Shown here one piece after another: positions 1-7,925 of a stretch of 25,805 nt of DNA (the first letter of the stretch is position 1; each line of letters starts with the position of its first letter). The DNA comes from Amoeboaphelidium occidentale. Taxonomy: Eukaryota; Aphelidiomycota; Aphelidea. The stretch covers positions 1-25,805 of the forward strand of contig JALGPX010000137.1 in assembly GCA_023515795.1 (NCBI GenBank). Direction: 5' to 3'. Position numbers and translations under genes: made by a program. Under the pieces are notes generated by a model. The model searched no databases. It worked only from the letters and a program-made list of their open reading frames with translations, and was not told the origin of the DNA.

Positions 1-120
1 AAAGACATAGATCGTTTTAAATATCGTTTATTGTGAAAAGGAAGTTCTTCACGACCTTAGAAGCACTTGCGGTGAATGGACTTGTCTCAAACTTCGAGGC
101 CTGTGCGTTTCGAAACGATC

Positions 121-1217
121 ATGTTGTTGACATGGTTTAAAAGTATCATTTTGATACAATCCTTGGCGTATGCTGTTCATATCAACAAGAGACAGAATTT
201 ATGCGCAGCACCTCGCTTGAGACAAGAATGGAGAACACTCTCTACTGATCAGCAACAAACGTTTGTTAATGCTGTGAACCAACTGCACAGTACCTCCTCA
301 TTCTTTAATGATATGGCCAATGCGCACTCGTTGTTGTTTAGATCATGGCACAATAATGCCTTGTTTTTGCCTATTCATAGAGAATTCTTGTTCAGGTTTG
401 AAGATGCCCTTCTGAGGATTGATCCATTTGTTGTTTTGCCTTACTGGGACTGTAAGTTCTATGTGATACTTTTTATTGTGTAGGGTCTTTGGACGCTGCA
501 GATCCTGTGCAAAGTGTTATCTTCCAGACTTTTGGTCAGTCAGAGTCAGGAACCTGCATCCCAAATGGTCCTTTTGCGAGATGGACTGTTTCAAACCCAT
601 CGCCTCACTGCCTGACTAGAACATGGGCTAGAGGTACTGGAGTTACGTTGACTGCACCAGCTGTACTTCAAGACGGTATCACTAGATTCCAGGATTATGA
701 TACATTCCAGTCTTGGTTAGAGTTCCAGCATAATATTCTTCACAGTGCTATGGGAGGTGATATGGCAACACAGTATTCTCCTAACGATCCTATATTTTAC
801 TTGTATCACGCATCAATTGACAAATTGTGGGACGACTGGCAATCTGTTGATGTTTCCACTAGAAAGTTTCAAGTTGGTGGTGTTGATGGGTTTGGCATTG
901 TTCTCACAAGCGGAACAGGATTACCAGGATTTCAGGGAAGAACAGTGGCGGATACTTTTGATTTGGAATCTCGCTGTGTCAGATATGCCAGATCTGCAAC
1001 TGTTCAAGTTTCAGGGTTTAGAAGTTTGCTTTCTGTCAAAAATGCTACAGCAAACCAAGGCCCTTTGCTACCACCACGTCCTCAACCGCTGTCTGAAGAG
1101 TTCATCAGAAATATGAACATGTCGGTTGAACACGTTAGAGAGATGGAAAGATTGCTGAAAGAGCAGTACGATCGTGTGGAAAAGAATTTAAGCCCTAACG
1201 CCGGAGTTTTCGCTTAA
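121..1217 (+). CDS. secreted tyrosinase (type 3 copper phenol oxidase), two exons
   Basis: Coding exons are 121..451 and 484..1217, giving 354 residues. Tyrosinases oxidise mono- and diphenols to quinones, the first step to melanin-like polymers. I see a CuA site with His69, His77 and His86 (H-x8-H between the last two) followed by PYWD, and a CuB site with HNILH (His193, His197) and His219 in the stretch SPNDPIFYLYHASID. All six copper ligands are therefore present. Splicing restores PYWDWSLDAADP across the junction. I chose the ATG at 121 because it places a hydrophobic signal peptide (about residues 1-18) at the N terminus; the ATG at 76 would put 15 polar residues before it. A dibasic KR at residues 23-24 is a possible kexin site. 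No C-terminal membrane anchor is seen. The gene converges on a protease gene whose stop is only 13 bp away. Family assignment is firm; substrate is unknown. Confidence 0.93.
452..483 (+). other. 32-nt spliceosomal intron of the tyrosinase gene
   Basis: The intron starts GTAAGT and ends GTGTAG. Removing it joins TAC TGG GAC T to GG TCT TTG and restores the family motif PYWDWS in frame (phase 1). Read through, it gives a stop after a few unrelated residues. It is among the shortest class of spliceosomal introns. Confidence 0.92.
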
Positions 1218-1220
1218 GTA

Positions 1221-1226
1221 AATAAA
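1221..1226 (+). terminator. AATAAA-like poly(A) signal after tyrosinase
   Basis: AATAAA lies 4 nt past the tyrosinase stop and before the convergent protease stop, so the 3' untranslated regions of the two genes must overlap. This is a motif match only. Confidence 0.4.
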
Positions 1227-1230
1227 TACT

Positions 1231-2094
1231 CTATTCTTTTAGTTCCTTTATGGACTCTAAAATAAATGAACTGTAGTATCGTACATTCATAGCAACGGAA
1301 GGATACATTGAATTATACCTTACAGCACAGTGACCGTCTCGATCTGCGAACGTGAATACACCTCTTATGACAGGATTATCATTGTAGTATTCAAAGAGCG
1401 GCCCACCACTGTCACCCTCGCAGTTTCGAGAAACATTATCCAAAGACGCAAAGCATGTAACCTGTTGCTCAGCATCTTTGAAGTATCTGTTATTCTTTTT
1501 GAGGTACTGAGCGCATGTATTTGCATCTGTTTCAAGCACAGACATCACTTTAACAGGAGTATCAGCATCAGACGTAATATTTCTTCCGTGTCCTGCGGCC
1601 ATCAAGGTAGCGTCGCGAGCTATATATCCACGATTTGTAACTTTGTCTAGAGAATATTGTAAATCTTGATGTGATGCGAATTTAGGAAACACAGGAATAT
1701 TAGGGTCTTTCGAGTTCTTCTTTCTGACTTTTAATAATGCGATATCACCACGACCATCAGAACTTATCTCTAATGGAATGAAATGCGAATGGTGTATTCC
1801 ATCAATGTATTCATATTCAACTGGCGGATCTTGGTTAGTTTTTATCACAGAGATTCTGCCACCGTTTGATCTCATACAATGAGCTGCAGTCAAGACGAGA
1901 TCGTGAGACAGAAAAGATCCCGTGCAAAATTTTGTTAAGTTGCCATTCTCGCTACTATTCCTGTGCATTGTTGCTATCCAAGGGAAAACAGATTTGTCTG
2001 CTTCGATTCCGTGTTCCATTCTCTTGCCAAGTTCCACCGGAACACTCGTTACCAAATAAATGTAGAAATTCACTATAAGCAGAATCCAAATCAT
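1231..2094 (-). CDS. secreted trypsin-fold (S1) serine protease with unusual S1 pocket
   Basis: 287 residues on the minus strand. Start chosen at the ATG at 2094, which gives a hydrophobic signal peptide (about residues 1-17); the open frame extends further upstream but without an ATG. Catalytic triad: His72 in LTAAHC, Asp117 in GDIALL and Ser229 in GDSGGPL, so activity is likely. A dibasic KR at residues 24-25 marks the probable propeptide cut. The new N terminus would be MEHG rather than the usual I-V-G-G, which is odd because residue 16 is normally Ile or Val and forms the activating salt bridge. Six residues before the catalytic Ser, where trypsin has Asp189, this protein has Arg, so specificity for Lys/Arg is not expected. 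Asp194 is kept. It is head-to-head with a second S1 protease across 289 bp and converges on tyrosinase. Fold is sure; specificity is inferred. Confidence 0.9.
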   Translation of the reverse strand: MIWILLIVNFYIYLVTSVPVELGKRMEHGIEADKSVFPWIATMHRNSSENGNLTKFCTGSFLSHDLVLTAAHCMRSNGGRISVIKTNQDPPVEYEYIDGIHHSHFIPLEISSDGRGDIALLKVRKKNSKDPNIPVFPKFASHQDLQYSLDKVTNRGYIARDATLMAAGHGRNITSDADTPVKVMSVLETDANTCAQYLKKNNRYFKDAEQQVTCFASLDNVSRNCEGDSGGPLFEYYNDNPVIRGVFTFADRDGHCAVRYNSMYPSVAMNVRYYSSFILESIKELKE

Positions 2095-2383
2095 GTCTGT
2101 GTTAAAGTTGAAACAAGATATTATTGATAAGATCTTACGCACAGAGATTGATTGATCATTCTTGATGTAACCGGGTAACTTCTAGTAGCACAGGATGAAA
2201 TATAACGCGCCGGTATACTCCAGAGAATAGAAAAAGACCTGATTTACCTTAATATATAAGAAAGTCATGGTATTGTATGGTTGTTTGCTTTAGTACATAA
2301 CTCTCTCTTAGCACCAGCCAATCAGATACTCCCATCCATCAACCGCCATTATCTGATAGTGGAATAATGCTGTAGACAATTAA
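2095..2383. promoter_or_regulatory. divergent intergenic region between two protease genes
   Basis: The 289 bp between the ATG of the minus-strand protease and the ATG of the plus-strand protease must hold both promoters. A TATA-like AATATATAAG lies near 2251-2260, about 125 nt before the plus-strand ATG. No other motif is convincing. The head-to-head layout allows shared control, which is inference. Confidence 0.5.
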
Positions 2384-3487
2384 ATGCTGGTGCGACTCAT
2401 TTCCTCTATTCAACGGCAAATGTTCGTGAAGATCTTTCTAGTCGCGTTATGCATGGAACTGAGTTTGGGCCAATTTATCAATGTTCCAAAAGGATTCTCC
2501 GGACTGCCTGTCAACTTGAACAAGAGAATCATCAACGGAGAACAAGCCCCAGATAGACTTCCATGGCTTGTTTCCATTCGCGATTCTAAACAAAAGCATT
2601 TCTGTGGGGGTTCTTATATTGCGCCGAATTTGATCTTGGCTGCAGCACATTGTTTCAAGAACATGGATGCTAATACTTACAGAAAATTCACAATATCTGG
2701 AGGCCGTTACGATCTAGCAAAGTCTACAGAGGAAGAAGGTGGTGTGGACTTTGATATTGTGCACGTTAACACACATCCTCAGTACGTCCAGCAAACATAC
2801 AAGAACGATATCGCCGTCATTGAAGTTCGTCCACGTGCTGGTTTTGAACAGAACTTGAATAGGATGAAGTTTATAACTTTGGATGACACTGATGCTGGTA
2901 AGAATGGTATTCCTTTGAAAGGCATGCAGGGAACATCATATTCTCCAACTAGACAGCCTTCGTTGGCCGTGAGAAACGCAAATATTCAGTCTGGCAGCTC
3001 TACGGAACAAAAGTATCAAAAGGCTTTAGATAGGAATGAGGTCGAGACAGAAAATGCCGTTAACGCGAACATCTTTGCTACTGGTTGGGGTGCGCGAAGT
3101 GAAAGCGACAAAACTCCATTTCCTATTTTAGTTCGAGCTCCTATGTTCATGACCAGAATGTCACGATGCGAAAAACATTTGAACGATTTAGATAGGAACT
3201 CAGTGTTGTGCGTTGTTGGTGCAGATTTTGCTTCTGATACATGCGCTGGTGATTCTGGAGGACCGCTATTCACAGATGATGGAAAATCTCAGACTTTGGT
3301 TGGAATTGTCAGTTTTGGGATTGGTTGCGCAAGACAAGAAGTTCTAAGCAATGGTGAAAAACGTGCTGTAGCTGCAGTTTATCAAAAAGTTTCATATTTC
3401 CGACCACATGTAGAACAGATCGCGCAACAACTGGGAAAATCACTGGTTCCATGCCAAAAGATAAACGACCCTTCATCTGTTTGGTAG
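2384..3487 (+). CDS. secreted trypsin-like (S1) serine protease with a central insertion
   Basis: 367 residues. A second in-frame ATG at 2420 would put the hydrophobic signal peptide (FVKIFLVALCMELSL) right at the N terminus, so either start is possible. The zymogen junction is clear: KR then IING, the classical Ile16 start of the mature enzyme, here after a dibasic kexin-type site. Counting from 2384, the triad is His89 (AAAHC), Asp142 (NDIAVI) and Ser291 (GDSGGPL). The residue six before Ser291 is Asp (DTCAGDS), equivalent to trypsin Asp189, so cleavage after Lys or Arg is expected. S214-x-G216 is present as VSFG. Between the catalytic Asp and the ATGWG strand there is an extra low-complexity, polar stretch of roughly 50 residues (about residues 175-225) not usual in trypsins. 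It is head-to-head with the minus-strand protease and tail-to-tail with the WW-domain gene. Confidence 0.93.
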   Translation: MLVRLISSIQRQMFVKIFLVALCMELSLGQFINVPKGFSGLPVNLNKRIINGEQAPDRLPWLVSIRDSKQKHFCGGSYIAPNLILAAAHCFKNMDANTYRKFTISGGRYDLAKSTEEEGGVDFDIVHVNTHPQYVQQTYKNDIAVIEVRPRAGFEQNLNRMKFITLDDTDAGKNGIPLKGMQGTSYSPTRQPSLAVRNANIQSGSSTEQKYQKALDRNEVETENAVNANIFATGWGARSESDKTPFPILVRAPMFMTRMSRCEKHLNDLDRNSVLCVVGADFASDTCAGDSGGPLFTDDGKSQTLVGIVSFGIGCARQEVLSNGEKRAVAAVYQKVSYFRPHVEQIAQQLGKSLVPCQKINDPSSVW

Positions 3488-3521
3488 ATGGATAATACTT
3501 CAAGAAAAGAAGTAGCTCTCT

Positions 3522-3527
3522 AATAAA
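3522..3527 (+). terminator. AATAAA poly(A) signal after the plus-strand protease
   Basis: An exact AATAAA lies 35 nt past the stop codon and before the convergent WW-domain gene ends at 3557. Motif match only. Confidence 0.45.
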
Positions 3528-3556
3528 GATCGATAGAACATAGAGATTCATCATTT

Positions 3557-4836
3557 CTATTTGTTCAACTTTCCTTGCTCCAAAGGACTTGAAGTGAAGA
3601 AAAGGAGCTTATCCTTAAAATTCATAACTTCACCGGCTTCAATTGCGTCCTTGGCTTTCTGTTTAGCTTTAACTCTGATAGTATCAGAACGTTTCGTGTT
3701 CTCATTCAGTAACTTGACCCAAGTAGGAACCAAATGCTTACCAGTAGCAGAAACCTGAGCTGGTCCTTGAGAAGCCATTTCCAAAGCTCTTGCAACTTCA
3801 GATTTCGCCTCTTCTGCGATATCCCTCAATCTCTTCAACTCGCCCTTCTCAATTTCCAATTGCTTTCTCAAGTTCAATAACTCCATTTCTCGCTCAACTC
3901 TCGTCATGTTCTTGGTTTCAGCTAATTGAGCTGCAACCGTTGAAGTGGCAGAATTATTCTTACTTGAGGCATCATCAGTGGTTGATACTTGATCTGCAAT
4001 ATTAATGGCCTGTTCTGCCTTTTCAGTGATCTTCTTCAACTGCTCAACATTAGGATTCTGCTTGGCAATCAAGTAAGTTTTCTGCATACTGTTCAATTCT
4101 TCTTGAACCTTGACTCTCTTTCTGGATTCTTCATCCAATTGTCTTGTGACTTCAGCTATTTCATCTTGAACCTGCTTCTGACGCGCCAATTGATCATTAT
4201 CATCACTCTCCAATGTGGTGACAACAGTCTTCATCTCGTTCAACTTCTCAGAGGTTGATTGCAAATACTCTTCCAAGTTCTGGACTTCTTCTTCAAGAGA
4301 TTCCAATTTTGGTGCAGTTGAAACGGTGGCAGGTGCAGCAGATGGTGCTGGAGCAGCTTCTTCATGTTTAGATTCTTGAACAGTCGGATTAGAAGCAGCC
4401 AAAGCCTCCTTCAATTTCTTCATTTCTTCCTTCTTCAACTTAAGTGTCTTTGTCTTGTGATCGACTTCCTGAGACGTCTTTTGAATGATCTCCTGAACAG
4501 CTTTCAATTGTTCCTTTGGCTTTGCACTACGAGGATCATCAATAACGTTTCGCTTATTGATGTGATCAATGAAGTATCTGCCAATGAGGGGATCATCAGA
4601 AACTACACAAGAAGGAATAAGATCGCACTAATATCACTCAAACCTTCCCATCCGAATGGGACTTCATCAGGTCCACATTCTTCCCATGTCTTCTTTTTCC
4701 AATGAACATCTCTTGGGTCAAACCACTGAGTCTCCTTTGTAGCTTCGTTAATGAAGTATGCTTTGCCTCCATGCACTTTGGAGTGTGCTTTTTTCCAACC
4801 GGCAGGCAGAGGATATTCGTCTGATTTGGTCTTCAT
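3557..4836 (-). CDS. KIBRA/WWC-like protein: tandem WW domains plus long coiled coil
   Basis: Two exons on the minus strand (4836..4644 and 4602..3557), 412 residues. WW1 spans about residues 8-42 with Trp14, Tyr27-Phe28, Trp38 and Pro41. WW2 spans about 58-89 with Trp63, Tyr74-Phe75 and Pro88, but its second Trp is Val84. The same loss of the second Trp in WW2, the short linker and phrases such as GRYFIDH and DDPR match WWC1/KIBRA, whose WW pair binds PPxY motifs. Residues about 93-340 are rich in E, K, Q and L with heptad character, a coiled coil, with an Ala/Pro/Ser-rich break near 120-140. The tail is basic. KIBRA's C2 domain is absent and the protein is much shorter. In animals KIBRA acts at the cell cortex upstream of the Hippo kinases; whether that holds here is unknown. 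It lies 42 bp downstream of the methyltransferase stop on the same strand. Confidence 0.82.
4603..4643 (-). other. 41-nt intron inside the second WW domain
   Basis: On the minus strand it begins GTTTGAG and ends TTGTGTAG, with a CTTAT branch-like motif. Splicing joins GGATGGGAAG to TTTCTGATGATCC and rebuilds a complete WW2 (GWEVSDDPLIGRYFIDH). Without splicing the frame stops. Phase 1. Confidence 0.9.
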
Positions 4837-4862
4837 TTAGAACGCTGAAACAAGTCAAATAG

Positions 4863-4868
4863 TTTATT
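4863..4868 (-). terminator. AATAAA poly(A) signal of the methyltransferase gene
   Basis: TTTATT on the plus strand reads AATAAA on the minus strand, 10 nt past the methyltransferase stop and 26 nt before the next gene's ATG. It supports two separate transcripts despite the 42-bp gap. Motif only. Confidence 0.4.
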
Positions 4869-4878
4869 AGCGACAAAC

Positions 4879-5775
4879 TCATCGACGACGGAATTTGCAC
4901 TGAACCCAGACACGGTGCATCTTCTTCTTCTCTAATCTGTTAACAATCAGCCTTCTATCGTAGCCACTCTGAACAATTTCAAACTGATCATCAGCAGTTG
5001 CCAATGATTCCATCTCTTCCAGAGTAAAGAAGTGAACTAGAGTATTATCACCGCGAATATAGACTTCATTATCCTTATTGATTAGTCTTTCAGGTTTGAA
5101 ACGCAACTGAGCCATATCAAATCTACCATAATCTCTGATGAGCAGCATACCACCAGGCTTTAACCATTTGTGAAACTTTTTCATTACACGAGAAAGGGCA
5201 TGTGGTTCGACAGCACTTAGCACAAACACAGCGAGAATAGCGTCAACTGAGTTCTCCTCGAAAGCTTGTTGTAAGTTTCCATCTCGATCAACCATCGGAA
5301 TATCAGATTCAGTTGAAGTGAGGTCATACTGAACAGCTGTGATCTTTGAAGCATCGTACTCTGGGTGACTTTTAACTAAATCTACAGCAACATCACTAAC
5401 ATCCAAAGCAATAACCTTTGAAAGTTTATCATTACTTTGCACAATAGGATACACAGAATTTCCAGCACCACAACCACATTCCACGACAACTTGTGCCTCC
5501 AACAACTCTGGAAATTCATTGCCAAACCAGTTACGATCTTTAAAGAATTTGTTTTCGTGTTTACTGTAGAAATCATTCCAGTTAACACGCGAATCTGGAG
5601 CTTCTTTATCAGATGCTAATTCCTTCTGTTGATTTATTCTATCAATTGCAGCTTGCTCCTGTTCAGAGGTCATTTCTACATGATCCCATGCGTTATGGTT
5701 GAACACGTCCGCAGAATCTTTGAGATATCTTGTCCCGAAATTATTCGCGCCAGCTTCCTTGTTCTCAACTGTCAT
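4879..5775 (-). CDS. METTL2/Trm140-type tRNA N3-methylcytidine methyltransferase
   Basis: 298 residues, start at the ATG at 5775; the upstream in-frame codon is TTG, so it is not the start. The family makes m3C at position 32 of the anticodon loop of certain tRNAs (Thr, and Arg or Ser depending on species), using S-adenosylmethionine. Family hallmarks visible: FGTRYL (13-18), NAWDHV (28-33), W-x-x-FYSKHENKFFKDR-W (66-83), EFPEL, SAM-binding motif I ECGCGAGNS (99-107) and the acidic ALDVSD (123-128). A Rossmann-fold core follows, with DAILAVFVLSAVEP and LKPGGMLLIRDYGRFDMAQ. Length matches stand-alone METTL2-like enzymes; there is no actin-binding N terminus as in yeast Abp140. A tRNA-Val gene lies 40 nt upstream on the same strand, so the promoter must be very short or overlap it. 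Confidence in subfamily is high. Confidence 0.92.
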   Translation of the reverse strand: MTVENKEAGANNFGTRYLKDSADVFNHNAWDHVEMTSEQEQAAIDRINQQKELASDKEAPDSRVNWNDFYSKHENKFFKDRNWFGNEFPELLEAQVVVECGCGAGNSVYPIVQSNDKLSKVIALDVSDVAVDLVKSHPEYDASKITAVQYDLTSTESDIPMVDRDGNLQQAFEENSVDAILAVFVLSAVEPHALSRVMKKFHKWLKPGGMLLIRDYGRFDMAQLRFKPERLINKDNEVYIRGDNTLVHFFTLEEMESLATADDQFEIVQSGYDRRLIVNRLEKKKMHRVWVQCKFRRR

Positions 5776-5804
5776 GACAAGCAAAAAGGAAAGACAGTTG
5801 GAAC

Positions 5805-5809
5805 AAAAA
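5805..5809 (-). terminator. RNA polymerase III terminator (T5) of tRNA-Val
   Basis: Five T residues on the minus strand lie 6 nt past the tRNA 3' end, in the place expected for a Pol III stop and about 30 nt before the methyltransferase ATG. Confidence 0.6.
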
Positions 5810-5815
5810 CTAACG

Positions 5816-5901
5816 TGGTCCTTCCCGGGTTCGAACCGGGGGCCTTCGCTGTGTACATATAAAATGTGAAAGCGATGTGATGACCACTACACCAAAGAAC
5901 C
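5816..5901 (-). tRNA. tRNA-Val(CAC) with a 13-nt intron
   Basis: Read on the minus strand from 5901. The acceptor stem GGTTCTT pairs with AAGGACC (one T-G pair), with discriminator A at 5816. The D arm TGGTGTAGTGG is a perfect A box and continues TCATCAC, as in eukaryotic tRNA-Val. The anticodon stem is TCGCT/AGCGA with loop TTCACA-C; anticodon CAC is at 5868..5866. The T arm CCGGG-TTCGAAC-CCGGG contains a consensus B box. The extra 13 nt (5864..5852) sit between positions 37 and 38, the canonical nuclear pre-tRNA intron site. Mature length is 73 nt without CCA, and CCA is not encoded. Position 32 is T, so this tRNA is not itself a substrate for the neighbouring m3C32 enzyme. Confidence 0.93.
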
Positions 5902-6034
5902 ATATCATTCGAAATGATCAAAGAAAACAGAAGTAGTATTTCTGAGATTGAAATCTATTTTGTCACGATTGTACTCGATTAAAAGTCTTTGGGTTTAAAT
6001 CTAAGAGCCAAATGACCCGGCCATCGCTCCATTT

Positions 6035-7705
6035 TCAGTGGCCAACGATCATCATGTCCTTTCTGGCTCTCGAAAGCTGCTCAAGTTCGCGATCAAACAT
6101 CGATGCATACTTTCCATTGTTGAAGCGACAAACTTGGTAAATATCCACCAGTTTGAGATCTTGCTTTTCCACGAGAGATCCGATAATTCTTGGCATGAGG
6201 TTCCAGTTGGCATTAGTTTTGTATCTGATCATTGAAAACTTTTCTAATCTTGGCATCTTGTTCAAAGTGTCCTGTAACACTAGAAAATTACCGTCCTGCA
6301 TCACAACATGATTTTCGCTATTCTCAATTACCAAAGTCTCGATAGCTGAATCTTGCTTCATAATAAAGTCATAACTTGGAATGTGACAGTCTTTGAAAGC
6401 AAGATGTTTAATATTCTTGTGCTCAAACACAGCCTCCAAGAATAATTTAGGATTAGACAAAAGCATATGGCGCAAAGTAAGAGAATCAATTTGTTTGAGC
6501 AAATGACCTAGTTGCCTGAAATTAAATCCTGGACTGTTGTCGCGAATTTCCAACTTCTTGACTGTGTTAGGAACAATGCTGTAGAAATTATAGTTAAACA
6601 GCGAACCACGAGCGTCCAATTTTTCTAAACTTGTCATTTCACTCAATTGGTTTAGCAACTTGAATTTAATGCCATCAAAAGAGTCAAGAAGGGTCAAGCT
6701 CTTCAAAGTTTTTGGGAGTGTTGGATAATTAGAATATCTAAAGCTGCCAGGTAAAGCCAAAGACTCTAAAGTTGTGGATGATCTGTTCAAGAAATCATTC
6801 AAGGAGTTTAGCTCTTCTGCTCTCAAGTCTTGCGTTTGAAACAGAATCTGTTTCAAATTCGACGGAAATGCATCAATTAACGTTTCCATAGATTCACTAG
6901 CCCTGTAAGTAAATTCAAAACTCTCAAGATTTTTAGCATCAGCCAGGAGCAGCGGGGGACCAGTAATCATCGTACCAGTCGCATACAAGTCGACAACAAC
7001 CGAAAACTTGATCGACTTCAAGTTTGCCATATTGATCATTCTACGGACTTCATCATAATGCTCCAAAGTATACTCTTCCTTAACAATAAGGTGAAGGTCA
7101 GTGACTTTCTTTAATTTTGCAACATCAAGTTGAGGAAATTTTTCTAAAGTCAATTGAACAGCCTGAACATTTTCCAGGAATTCATTTCTGTCCATTTCGT
7201 CAGTAATACTTCGGAAGTGCGCAAGACGGCCCCTCAACTTCACTGGACATGCCTTGGCCAAATTTGCAACTGATTTTTTCCGAAAGAATCTCATAGTTTC
7301 TGCACCAACCAACTCAAGCCTCAAAATGTAATCAGGAGCTATACCATAAACGCCACCAGCTTCACAATACGCGGCAACACTTTCAAGGCAAGAATCGACG
7401 CGAGAATTGTTGTGACCAATGAAAAAATATTCCAAACTTCTTGAGAGGAAACCATCATACCCATTCTCGTGGGGCCATGAATTTTCTAGAGATCTATCCT
7501 GAAACAAATCCCTGAAAACCTTTTGTTTAAACTCAGCAGGGCACGAGTCCTTAATAGCTTGACACAGAGAACCAATTCCAGGGCGTACCAATTCATATCC
7601 ACGATCACCATCACCTGCAAAAACGTTGCGTGTTGCAAATGCTGTTGAAACAACCAAAACCAAGCACAGAAATACGCGAGTAGTGCAATTATCGTGCAAT
7701 ATCAT
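6035..7705 (-). CDS. secreted leucine-rich-repeat-like protein of unknown function
   Basis: 556 residues, start at the ATG at 7705, the first ATG in the open frame; the frame upstream of it has no ATG. Residues about 9-26 (TRVFLCLVLVVSTAFA) form a clear signal peptide. From about residue 190 there are irregular repeats of about 25-40 residues of the type L-K-x-L-x-L or L-E-x-F-x-F (for example LESLALPGS, LKSLTLLDS, LEKLDARGS, VKKLEIRDN, IDSLTLRHM, IKHLAFKDC), about ten in all. This is like the degenerate LRRs of F-box proteins, but there is no F-box and the protein is predicted secreted. The N-terminal 150 residues hold several Cys (SLCQAIKDSCP, SCLESVAAYCE) that could form disulfides. No membrane anchor or catalytic motif is seen. 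It is divergent from the first WD40 receptor kinase gene, 220 bp apart. A role as co-receptor or ligand-binding partner is possible but unproven. Confidence 0.75.
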   Translation of the reverse strand: MILHDNCTTRVFLCLVLVVSTAFATRNVFAGDGDRGYELVRPGIGSLCQAIKDSCPAEFKQKVFRDLFQDRSLENSWPHENGYDGFLSRSLEYFFIGHNNSRVDSCLESVAAYCEAGGVYGIAPDYILRLELVGAETMRFFRKKSVANLAKACPVKLRGRLAHFRSITDEMDRNEFLENVQAVQLTLEKFPQLDVAKLKKVTDLHLIVKEEYTLEHYDEVRRMINMANLKSIKFSVVVDLYATGTMITGPPLLLADAKNLESFEFTYRASESMETLIDAFPSNLKQILFQTQDLRAEELNSLNDFLNRSSTTLESLALPGSFRYSNYPTLPKTLKSLTLLDSFDGIKFKLLNQLSEMTSLEKLDARGSLFNYNFYSIVPNTVKKLEIRDNSPGFNFRQLGHLLKQIDSLTLRHMLLSNPKLFLEAVFEHKNIKHLAFKDCHIPSYDFIMKQDSAIETLVIENSENHVVMQDGNFLVLQDTLNKMPRLEKFSMIRYKTNANWNLMPRIIGSLVEKQDLKLVDIYQVCRFNNGKYASMFDRELEQLSRARKDMMIVGH

Positions 7706-7925
7706 AATTGATAAATGAATCCTTTTTGAACTTTTCTGTCTCTTGAATGCCTCTCGGCACGTGGTAGCATTCTGTAACCTCAAAACTCCGATCAAGGTGT
7801 AGCATTCAACACGTGGGATACAACACAATCTTGGACTTCAAAGTTTCCATGAGAGATGAAATAACTTGGCAATTCCAGAAATCAGTGCAAATTGCAAACA
7901 ATTTCATTACCAGGATCATTTATCA
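7706..7925. promoter_or_regulatory. divergent intergenic region between LRR gene and first receptor gene
   Basis: 220 bp separate the two ATGs and must contain both promoters and leaders. No recognisable TATA or repeated operator stands out. Confidence 0.4.

Noticed and set aside
2095-2142. Longer N terminus for the minus-strand protease
   Set aside because: The upstream open frame has only a GTG and no ATG, and it would bury the signal peptide.
4364-4705. 113-codon open frame on the plus strand
   Set aside because: It is antisense to the WW and coiled-coil gene; its Leu/Phe-rich sequence mirrors the Glu/Lys-rich coiled coil.
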